Origin: Nitrososphaerales archaeon TH526
Lineage (GTDB): Archaea > Thermoproteota > Nitrososphaeria > Nitrososphaerales > Nitrososphaeraceae
NCBI GenBank assembly: GCA_014523665.1
Contig: JAATVR010000040.1
Coordinates: 1-10,688 of the forward strand
Length of the DNA stretch: 10,688 nt
Direction of reading: 5' to 3'
Each line of letters starts with the position of its first letter. Position 1 is the first letter of the stretch. Positions 5,526 to 10,688 of the stretch are shown here, piece by piece. Both the position numbers and the translations under genes were made by a program. A model generated the notes under the pieces. It ran no database searches and was not told the DNA's origin. It saw nothing but the letters and a program-made list of their open reading frames with translations.

Positions 5526-6953
5526 GCAACGAAAAAATCCTTATTCATATTTAGACGGGATTTACGCCTTGAAGATAATACCGGACTTATATCAGCCTTA
5601 AATCGCGGAGGTATAGTTATTCCTTGCTTCATATTAGATAAGCGGCTACTTGATTCTACTCCTATTAAGCCAAAGAATAATAATGCTATACAATTTATGA
5701 TAGAATCTCTAAAAGATCTAGACCAACAGTTAAAGCAAAAAAATGCAAGGTTGCACCTATTCTTTGGAAAGGTGCATGGAATCATTGAAGAGCTGATAGC
5801 AAAAGAAAAGATCGATTCAGTTCACTTTAATAATGATTATACTGTATTCAGTAAAAAAAGAGATGATAGTATACACAATATATGTAGAAAGAGGAAGATG
5901 AAATGCTTTCGATATTCTGATTCATTATTAATAAATGATCCTAGATCTATTGTGAAACCTTCTGATGAAAAGCCCTATACAGTATTTACTCATTTTTTCA
6001 ATAAAGCAGCAGAAGTTTCTGTTCTTAAGCCACAAAGTAACATATATAGTAATTATTATTCCAGCTGTACCACACCGGATGAAATAGAAGAAAGAAAAAA
6101 AGAAGACGTTTATAACCAGATTCTTGGAACATATAATCCAAGCATCTATTCTCGGGGTGGTAGAAGTCAATGCATGAAAATCCTTAAAAATATAAAGAAA
6201 TATCAAGATTATCGGCACAAAAAGGATTATCCTACAAAAGACGCTACGACAGGATTATCAGCGCACAATAAACTTGGCACGTGTTCGGTACGAGAGATAT
6301 ATCATACTATGAAAGAAAATCTAGGTAGTAATTCACCACTGCTAAGGCAGCTTTACTGGCGGGACTTCTTTACTTACATTGCCTACCATTTTCCACACGT
6401 CTTCAAACAGCCGTTTCAACCTAAGTTTAGGAGGATAGTATGGAAGAGCGATCCAGAGAAATTTAGGTTTTGGTGTAATGGTAAAACAGGATTTCCTATA
6501 GTGGATGCAGGAATGCGGCAACTCAATATGACAGGATTTATGCATAATAGGGTAAGGCTTATCGTAGCGTCTTTTTTAACAAAAGACTTACACCTAGATT
6601 GGAAACTTGGTGAAAGATATTTTGCTGAAAGACTTGTAGATTATGATCCTTGTGTGAACAATGGTAATTGGCAATGGACAGCGTCCACGGGGTGCGACAC
6701 GCAACCATATTTGAGAATCTTTAATCCATGGTTGCAACAAAAAAAGTTTGATCCGCAGTGTACATACATCAAAAGGTTTGTGCCCGAGCTGGTGCATATG
6801 CCTCCAAAATCTATACATGAGCTTTACAAGAATAGTAGACAAGTTGAACAAGAACTAAATTATCCCCGACCAATAGTTGATCATGAATCTGAAAGAAAAA
6901 TTGCAATGAGTCTCTATACGGCTAACAATATCACATACTGGAATAAGCCTTAG
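5526..6953 (+). CDS. FAD-dependent DNA photolyase (cyclobutane pyrimidine dimer type), 5' end without an in-frame start
   Basis: Splits UV-induced cyclobutane dimers with blue light using FADH-. The body frame begins after a TGA at 5523-5525 with TKKSLFIFRRDLRLEDNTGL, the classic N-terminal antenna-domain motif, and gives about 475 residues, the usual family length. No ATG, GTG or TTG occurs in frame until ATG 5697, which would remove 57 residues of the Rossmann-like domain. A TTG at 5522 lies one frame away; with five instead of six A in the run 5532-5537 it would give MSNEKSLFIFRRDLR. Counting from Met5697, FAD-domain motifs are GLSAHNKLGTCSVRE (186-200), LLRQLYWRDFF (215-225), GKTGFPIVDAGMRQL (262-276), FMHNRVR (281-287), DWKLGE (301-306), NNGNWQW (321-327) and IFNPW (341-345). 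The electron-transfer Trp triad is intact (W249, W302, W325), as is the active-site W327. The usual tGWMHNR is tGFMHNR here. Confidence 0.93.
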   Translation, partial: ATKKSLFIFRRDLRLEDNTGLISALNRGGIVIPCFILDKRLLDSTPIKPKNNNAIQFMIESLKDLDQQLKQKNARLHLFFGKVHGIIEELIAKEKIDSVHFNNDYTVFSKKRDDSIHNICRKRKMKCFRYSDSLLINDPRSIVKPSDEKPYTVFTHFFNKAAEVSVLKPQSNIYSNYYSSCTTPDEIEERKKEDVYNQILGTYNPSIYSRGGRSQCMKILKNIKKYQDYRHKKDYPTKDATTGLSAHNKLGTCSVREIYHTMKENLGSNSPLLRQLYWRDFFTYIAYHFPHVFKQPFQPKFRRIVWKSDPEKFRFWCNGKTGFPIVDAGMRQLNMTGFMHNRVRLIVASFLTKDLHLDWKLGERYFAERLVDYDPCVNNGNWQWTASTGCDTQPYLRIFNPWLQQKKFDPQCTYIKRFVPELVHMPPKSIHELYKNSRQVEQELNYPRPIVDHESERKIAMSLYTANNITYWNKP

Positions 6954-6961
6954 CTGGGCCC

Positions 6962-6983
6962 TTGAGCTAAAGTGCTAGCTCAA
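6962..6983 (+). other. Perfect 8-bp stem-loop just after the photolyase
   Basis: TTGAGCTA (6962-6969) and TAGCTCAA (6976-6983) are perfect inverted copies around a six-base loop, starting 8 bases after the stop codon; a GGGCCC palindrome precedes it. On the plus strand it is followed by A-rich, not T-rich, sequence, so it is not a standard archaeal T-tract terminator. It may stabilise the 3' end of the message. Confidence 0.45.
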
Positions 6984-7103
6984 TAAAAAACTGAAGGAAA
7001 AATGAAAGTCAAGACAAGACAGTCGCAAGAAAAATTAACTGTAATCACAAAAGATTCCATTGATACGAAGTAAGTTAGTCACTATGAGATGAAGTTAGGC
7101 ATT

Positions 7104-7111
7104 ATTTATAT
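7104..7111 (+). promoter_or_regulatory. TATA box of the membrane-protein gene
   Basis: TTTATATA is a near-consensus archaeal TATA box, centred about 27 bases before ATG 7135. It fixes that ATG as the start, gives a leaderless transcript, and shows this gene is transcribed separately from the photolyase cluster. Confidence 0.65.
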
Positions 7112-7134
7112 ACCAATTAAACATTCAACAGATT

Positions 7135-7713
7135 ATGGCGACGGAAACAGCATCCATTTGGAAGGTCGATCAAAAAATGTATATTTTTTACTGTACTATT
7201 GCAGGATTCATATCAGTGTGGGCAATTTCGGGTTTACTCGTACTAGTCGACTATGTGTCTGGAACCCCTGGTGGAACATTCTTTGCGGTGATTGGAATAT
7301 CTTTAGGTATAAACGATCCAGTAACAGCTCAATATGCTGGATTCGGGCTTCATTTACTTACTGGCACCGTAGCAGGAAACATATACGGGCAGGCCGCAAT
7401 ATTCTGGAGAAAAATAGCTCCAAATAGTTATCGACATGGTATAAAATCAGGATTGATAGTAGGGATTGCATTATGGGCCATCTTATTTGTACCGCTTACT
7501 ACTTTTGGGATACAACCCAAGCTAGATTCGTTTGTTACCTCTGCGCCAAATCAGTACATTTTTGAAATTACTAGTCATTTTCAAGGATTGTATCCAGTCA
7601 TCATCATTGGTTCTCTTGTTTTCCACTTACTCTACGGTATATTACTAGGGTTCCTTGCTGGTAGAATGACAGAAGTTAGAGCATTCGTAAACCGAAAAAT
7701 AGGTAGCTGGTAA
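7135..7713 (+). CDS. Four-helix integral membrane protein of unknown function
   Basis: A 192-residue ATG ORF. Four hydrophobic segments lie at about 17-39 (IFYCTIAGFISVWAISGLLV), 66-86, 103-124 (IKSGLIVGIALWAILFVPLT) and 152-176 (YPVIIIGSLVFHLLYGILLG). The loops are polar, and the conserved-looking stretches SGTPGGTFFAVIGISLG (42-58), GFGLHLLTGTVAGNIYGQ (69-86), LFVPLTTFGIQPKLDSF (117-133) and GFLAGRMTE (172-180) hold many Gly. I recall closely similar proteins in ammonia-oxidising archaea, always of unknown function, but can name no family. Small Gly-rich helices with two His inside membrane segments (H73, H164) might bind a metal or haem; this is only a suggestion. Its promoter is its own. 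Confidence 0.8.
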   Translation: MATETASIWKVDQKMYIFYCTIAGFISVWAISGLLVLVDYVSGTPGGTFFAVIGISLGINDPVTAQYAGFGLHLLTGTVAGNIYGQAAIFWRKIAPNSYRHGIKSGLIVGIALWAILFVPLTTFGIQPKLDSFVTSAPNQYIFEITSHFQGLYPVIIIGSLVFHLLYGILLGFLAGRMTEVRAFVNRKIGSW

Positions 7714-7726
7714 TCATTTAAAACAT

Positions 7727-7819
7727 GCGGCCAACAGAGCAAAGAAGAAGTTCAGTCAAGAACATATTAGGAAATTGTCATTAGTTAAACTTAATCAACC
7801 AACCCAGCCCAATGAAAGG
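7727..7819 (+). pseudogene. Out-of-frame NUMOD3-like module ahead of the NUMOD3 gene
   Basis: In the frame ending at TAA 7820-7822 the DNA reads ANRAKKKFSQEHIRKLSLVK, which matches the NUMOD3 pattern (F-S-x-E-x-x-x-K-L-S-x-x-K). Its last codons overlap the ATG of the next ORF in a different frame. Removing one base near 7811 would join it directly to MKGKRHTKEAKPKN. The module has no start codon in its own frame; ATG 7725 lies in yet another frame and would need a second indel. This suggests the present 7812 ORF is the 3' part of a once longer gene. The segment sits in the 98-bp gap after the membrane-protein gene. Confidence 0.4.
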
Positions 7820-8195
7820 TAAGCGCCATACCAAGGAAGCAAAGCCAAAGAATTCACTGATTCGTAGAGGTAAGAAACAATCACCAGAAGCAGTAGGAAT
7901 TAGTGCAGAGGCTAGAAGAGTAGGAAGAAAGGTCACTGAAGAGACACGGCAAAAAATATCTAGAGCACTAAAAAGCAGGAAGAGATCGAAACAAGCGAGA
8001 CTGAATATGTCCTTAAGTCACTTAGGTATGAAGAGAGGACGTCAAAGCGAAGAACACAAGAGGAAACTTAGTGAATCCATCAAGAGAGCATGGGATAACA
8101 ACCCAGAACGAAGAAAACGCGATAGTGAAAGAGTAAAGAAATGGTGGGCGACAGAAAGAAGAAGAAGCAGCGGTAGCCACATAATGATTAACTAA
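7812..8195 (+). CDS. Standalone NUMOD3-type DNA-binding protein, no nuclease domain
   Basis: A 127-residue very basic protein (about one third Lys plus Arg) made of repeated NUMOD3 modules, the small helical DNA-binding units normally attached to GIY-YIG or HNH homing endonucleases. Modules are seen at 4-20 (KRHTKEAKPKNSLIRRG), 38-56 (GRKVTEETRQKISRALKSR), 58-75 (RSKQARLNMSLSHLGMKR) and 76-95 (GRQSEEHKRKLSESIKRAWD). Each keeps the 'S/T-x-E-x-x-x-K-[IL]-S' core, except the third, where Gln replaces Glu. No GIY-YIG, HNH or other catalytic motif is present, so it cannot cut DNA by itself. It may be a leftover of a homing endonuclease or a domesticated DNA-binding protein. A weakly A/T-rich stretch (7783-7792) is a poor promoter candidate. 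The upstream out-of-frame module suggests the start has moved downstream after a frameshift. Confidence 0.72.
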   Translation: MKGKRHTKEAKPKNSLIRRGKKQSPEAVGISAEARRVGRKVTEETRQKISRALKSRKRSKQARLNMSLSHLGMKRGRQSEEHKRKLSESIKRAWDNNPERRKRDSERVKKWWATERRRSSGSHIMIN

Positions 8196-8589
8196 ATAAC
8201 TAAGTAAGGGAAAGGGGAGTAGTGGAGTATCCACCAAGAAAACTACTAGCAAGGCTATGAATGAAGTACTGCCATTATAACACTCACCCTCCACGGATAA
8301 GGGAATTCTATACCTAATGTTGGTAAAGGAGATATTAAAGTGTTTCAGGGTTTCTTTTTATTCTTAACTATGGGTGATAATGACAAATACGGATATATAC
8401 ATGCAACTTTGGTTTCAGATCAACCAACTCTATAGATAGTAGCTGTCCATCCCACACTGAAACAATGAACACATAAAGCGTTATTATAATCAAATAACTA
8501 AAAATTTGAAAAAATGAGTACTGTTAGGGTTAAACACACCTAGTCTAAAATAGAAGACTTCAACTGCTAAATACATTGAAGCATAATCT
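8196..8589. other. Gap after the NUMOD3 gene; no convincing gene
   Basis: Two short opposing open pieces occur. One is a plus-strand frame, GTG about 8340 to TAG about 8434, containing MGDNDKYGYIHATLVSDQ. The other is a minus-strand frame of about 41 codons, from a TTG near 8495 to a TAG near 8370. They overlap, so at most one is real, and neither has a recognisable motif. A T-rich tract, TTTCTTTTTATTCTT (8351-8365), could end transcription of the NUMOD3 gene. Confidence 0.3.
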
Positions 8590-8850
8590 ATGGAGATATG
8601 TCAAGGTCATCGGCAGATGAAAAGAATCAATAGACTTCGCGATCTAACTGAAACCCTCGATAAGGACAACATCAACAACAGACAGGATAAGGCCGGTATG
8701 ATGAAAATCCTATCCCAAGAGTTTGCTAGACATATAGTGGAAGGAAAGAAGTGCAAAAAGAACAAGGATTTAGGAGGAGCAGAAGCTCACAGGTTGATAG
8801 CAGAGTCTATACACGGAACACTTACGACATTTGAAGTGATAAAGGAATGA
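8590..8850 (+). CDS. Small helical protein, unrecognised family with a decayed neighbour copy
   Basis: An 86-residue ATG ORF, highly charged and predicted all-helical: helix 13-26, helix 32-52 (QDKAGMMKILSQEFARHIVE), a basic turn (KKCKKNKD, 53-60), and helix 62-83 with GGAEAHRLIAESIHGTLTTF. The HRxxAExIH motif recurs in the degraded copy downstream, which shows the sequence was once under selection and duplicated. Comparison with that copy suggests Met10 (8617) as the true start, since the copy also begins with M-[KR]-x-N. No family or function is known to me; a helical hairpin binding nucleic acid or a partner protein is possible. No clear TATA box at the ideal distance for either start. Confidence 0.6.
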   Translation: MEICQGHRQMKRINRLRDLTETLDKDNINNRQDKAGMMKILSQEFARHIVEGKKCKKNKDLGGAEAHRLIAESIHGTLTTFEVIKE

Positions 8851-8923
8851 ACTATTATAATAACAAACTCCTATAATCAAAAAGGTTAGTGAACTTTTAG
8901 GACGTCAAGCTCAAGGGATAGAG

Positions 8924-9155
8924 AAATGAGGCTCAATAGCTTTCGACCGAAACTCTTTGCGACTTGAATGAAGACTTGAGAAAGGAAGGCTCAAGCTAGA
9001 TGGAATGGTTGGTTCGCGACTTTGAGACGGAAATACTACTTGCTGAGGCATTTGCTGGCCGACCGAATTCAGCAGAAATAGTATACCACAGAGCTCTGGC
9101 TGAAACGATTCACAGAATTTTAAATGATCTTGAATCGATGATTGATCAATACTAG
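8924..9155 (+). pseudogene. Decayed paralogue of the 8590 gene
   Basis: Beginning at ATGAGGCTCAATAGC, the sequence follows the 8617 start of the upstream gene, shifts frame after about eight codons, then reads TETLCDLNEDLRKEGSS to a TAG at 8997. It continues from an ATG at 9000 as a 51-residue ORF. Residues 28-47 of that ORF (VYHRALAETIHRILNDLESM) match residues 65-84 of the intact copy at 8 of 20 positions, including H-R-x-x-A-E-x-I-H. One frameshift and one in-frame stop separate the pieces. The 51-residue part could still be made from ATG 9000, but no promoter is seen. Confidence 0.5.
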
Positions 9156-9200
9156 ACTAATAAGACATTCAGCCAGTTTTTAGAATGCTTATTTATCTTT

Positions 9201-9209
9201 AAATATATA
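9201..9209 (+). promoter_or_regulatory. TATA-like box before the Cys/His mini-gene
   Basis: AAATATATA is centred about 25 bases before the TTG at 9230. A second candidate, TTATTTAT (9189-9196), has the same spacing to the earlier in-frame TTG at 9218. Confidence 0.35.
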
Positions 9210-9229
9210 GCAAGCGATTGGAAAATAGA

Positions 9230-9346
9230 TTGTCTGAAGAGCTATTATCTCAAGCATGCAGAAATGAAAAACATACCGAATGTGCTGGCATTGCCTCTGT
9301 TGAATCTGGATCTAGTCAGTGTCATTGTCACGCTCCACAGACATGA
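9230..9346 (+). CDS. Cys/His mini-protein (putative zinc binder), TTG start
   Basis: A 38-residue frame beginning TTG-TCT (an alternative TTG at 9218 adds four residues). The pattern is C10-x4-H15-x2-C18-x12-C31-x-C33, with His at 32 and 34: ACRNEKHTEC followed by SSQCHCH. This is the look of small zinc-binding proteins common in soil ammonia-oxidising archaea. The same frame, after the TGA at 9344, stays open for another 38 codons and is strongly acidic (GYERNDNDCYDARFEDEQNE), so the gene may originally have been longer and been cut by a nonsense change. A 91-codon ORF in another frame (9264-9539) covers the same DNA, but it looks low-quality and lacks any motif, so I prefer this one. Confidence 0.42.
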   Translation: MSEELLSQACRNEKHTECAGIASVESGSSQCHCHAPQT

Positions 9347-9795
9347 CAGTATGCTGGATACGAACGAAATGATAATGATTGCTATGATGCGAGGTTCGAA
9401 GACGAACAGAACGAGCCGTTCAGCCAATCAACATACGATTATTGTGAAGACGAACAAGGCTGAGCCAAGGCATTACTATGACGCTATGCCAACAGAAGGC
9501 AATACAAGAGAAGTCTGTGAATCCGCGACAGACGAATAATTGCTTAACAACAAAAGACAATACAATCGACTACGACTGAGGCTATTAGTATTTCTTAAAT
9601 GTATCTATACATAACATTATGCATACATAGATGCCATTTTGGTTTTGAAAAGAATGGCTGAAGCATCCCAGTTATGTCCATTCATATAATATAGCAGATC
9701 CCAACAGTTGAAATCAGATGATAACAGGAAGAAACAAAAGATAACAATGTTTTTGAGTAAGAACATTGAAGTGACTCTAGTAATTCACTCTCTCT
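9347..9795. other. Gap before the HTH gene; no convincing gene
   Basis: It holds the acidic in-frame continuation of the Cys/His ORF, then A/T-rich DNA. A minus-strand ATG frame of 49 codons (9617-9766) begins with a hydrophobic, signal-like stretch (MFLLKNIVIFCFFLLSS), but such readings are common opposite A/T-rich DNA and no promoter supports it. A 14-base palindrome ATGTATCTATACAT (9599-9612) and ATATAATATAG (9684-9694) may be regulatory; neither is at leaderless distance from the gene at 9796. Confidence 0.3.
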
Positions 9796-10688
9796 ATGTC
9801 CGATATTGCGCTGTTAAATAGACATCAGAAAAAAACACTTGTAATTGAACTTTACAAGCAAGGCAAAACACGACGCCAGATAGCAGAAATAGCTCATATT
9901 TCATTCAAAGACATAGCTGATATCATCAATGGATACACTGGCGAAAATAAACGTGTCAACAAACCAGAGAAATCAAAAGATTCATGCGCTTTTGAGCTTT
10001 TTCTACAAGGTAAACAATCAGTTGAAGTTGCAATAGAGTTAGATATACCCGCAGATCAGGTGGAAGAGTTACATGTTCAGTACTGGAGACTATCAAAGTT
10101 GGATAACTTGGAAATACTGTATCATGAAGCTGAATGTTCTCTATCATTGCTATTGCGGCTTCATAACATACTAAAAGACAAAAGAATTACTAGAGATAAA
10201 GATATTTCTGATTTAATAGAACTAGCAAATGACGGTATACCAAATCTTAGGGCTAGATTTGAAGAGTTATTAAATCAGGTAACTGCTTTGGAAAAAGAGA
10301 AAAGTGCATTAGGTACTGAAATCCTGGGATTAAAAAATTCAATTTATACAAATAATGAAATCATCAGGAAACAGAATGCACAATTGCGGTCACTAGACAG
10401 TAAATTAAGTCAATTACAAATCATGCTTCGAAACACAAGCAAAGACTCGAATTATCACAAGATTACAGAAATGGTTGATCAAAGACTAAATGATAAAAGA
10501 TCATTACTAGTGGCTGCTCTCTTAGCTGTTTTTAAAACACTCAAAGCTAATCCATATGGATTAAACTTACTATCCAGTTCTCCTCATGACATCGAAAGTT
10601 ATCTTGATGTTAACATAGATAGAAAAAATCTATTGAAATTTGCAGAATCATGTTATAATACTCTATTGAAGAGTTATGCGCTAAGATA
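9796..10688 (+). CDS. Tandem-HTH and coiled-coil protein of an archaeal lineage-specific family (partial, runs off the right edge)
   Basis: 297 codons are open from ATG 9796 to the window end; an in-frame TAA at 9781 and no earlier start fix the beginning. Residues 13-44 form a helix-turn-helix of the resolvase/sigma type (LYKQGKTRRQIAEIAHISFK). Residues 62-95 repeat the same plan (LFLQGKQSVEVAIELDIPAD), so the N-terminus is an internal duplication of two HTH units. A helical linker (100-135) and a long coiled coil (about 150-215, LLNQVTALEKEKSALGTEIL) follow, then a compact C-terminal domain with SLLVAALLAVFKTLKANPYG (236-255). I remember this architecture as a large multi-copy family in Nitrososphaera/Nitrosocosmicus, annotated hypothetical or transcriptional regulator. 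The likely role is DNA binding as a dimer through the coiled coil. No TATA box is seen at -27. A fragment of the same family lies at 1231. Confidence 0.82.
   Translation, partial: MSDIALLNRHQKKTLVIELYKQGKTRRQIAEIAHISFKDIADIINGYTGENKRVNKPEKSKDSCAFELFLQGKQSVEVAIELDIPADQVEELHVQYWRLSKLDNLEILYHEAECSLSLLLRLHNILKDKRITRDKDISDLIELANDGIPNLRARFEELLNQVTALEKEKSALGTEILGLKNSIYTNNEIIRKQNAQLRSLDSKLSQLQIMLRNTSKDSNYHKITEMVDQRLNDKRSLLVAALLAVFKTLKANPYGLNLLSSSPHDIESYLDVNIDRKNLLKFAESCYNTLLKSYALR

Noticed and set aside
5513..5785. 90-codon minus-strand ORF across the photolyase start
   Set aside because: Antisense to the photolyase N-terminal domain, whose motifs continue through this region on the plus strand.
7089..7427. 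112-codon plus-strand ORF overlapping the membrane protein in another frame
   Set aside because: The membrane-protein frame has four clean helices and a near-consensus TATA box at the right distance; this frame is a shadow.
8022..8294. 90-codon minus-strand hydrophobic ORF
   Set aside because: Antisense of the Lys/Arg-rich NUMOD3 gene; purine-rich codons read backwards give Ser/Phe/Leu-rich pseudo-membrane protein.
8351..8365. T-rich tract as a firm terminator
   Set aside because: It is more than 150 bases after the NUMOD3 stop and interrupted by other bases; mentioned only as a possibility.
9385..9400. GGTTCGA-like string suggestive of a tRNA T-arm
   Set aside because: No matching acceptor, D-arm or anticodon stem around it; no tRNA found anywhere in the window.
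9264..9539. 91-codon plus-strand ORF
   Set aside because: No motif, odd composition, and it overlaps the frame with a clear Cys/His metal-site pattern. Kept only as a less likely alternative.
9956..10147. 63-codon minus-strand ORF inside the right-edge gene
   Set aside because: Antisense shadow within the second HTH of the open plus-strand gene.

Overview
The window looks like a chromosomal accessory region of an ammonia-oxidising archaeon (Nitrososphaerota), most likely of the Nitrososphaera/Nitrosocosmicus type. This rests on low GC, sparse coding with long decayed gaps, TATA-like boxes centred about 25-29 bases before several start codons (leaderless genes), repeated TTG starts, a helix-turn-helix plus coiled-coil protein of a kind I remember as multiplied in those genomes, and small Cys/His proteins. 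The taxon is an inference; there is no rRNA or marker gene here.

Left part (1-1750): the tail of an NHL-repeat-like reading frame converges on an N-formylglutamate amidohydrolase-like gene on the minus strand. A decayed stretch follows, with a start-less frame, a fragment (1231-1377) related to the protein at the far right edge, and a doubtful small gene carrying 12-bp tandem repeats.

Middle minus-strand block (2103-4575): a eukaryote-like Ser/Thr protein kinase lies 77 bp downstream of a PRC-barrel/DUF2171-like protein, perhaps co-transcribed. Upstream are two short genes: an unrecognised helical ORF and a 58-residue Cys4-type (C-C-C-H) zinc-ribbon-like protein. Then come a frameshifted remnant that reads like the C-terminus of a phage terminase large subunit, and a tail-anchored membrane protein.

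Plus-strand cluster (4791-6953): two small unrecognised genes sit tightly ahead of a FAD-dependent DNA photolyase, behind one TATA-like promoter. The photolyase body is intact, but its first 57 codons have no in-frame start; a TTG lies one frame away across a six-A run.

Right part (7135-10688): a four-helix membrane protein with a clear promoter, a nuclease-less NUMOD3 DNA-binding protein with a further NUMOD3-like module out of frame upstream, a small helical protein followed by a decayed paralogue, a mini Cys/His protein, an almost empty gap, and a two-HTH coiled-coil protein running off the right edge.

The mix of working housekeeping-type genes (photolyase, kinase, hydrolase) with broken provirus-like and mobile-type pieces suggests an island undergoing decay. 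No tRNA, rRNA, CRISPR array or intact insertion sequence was found.
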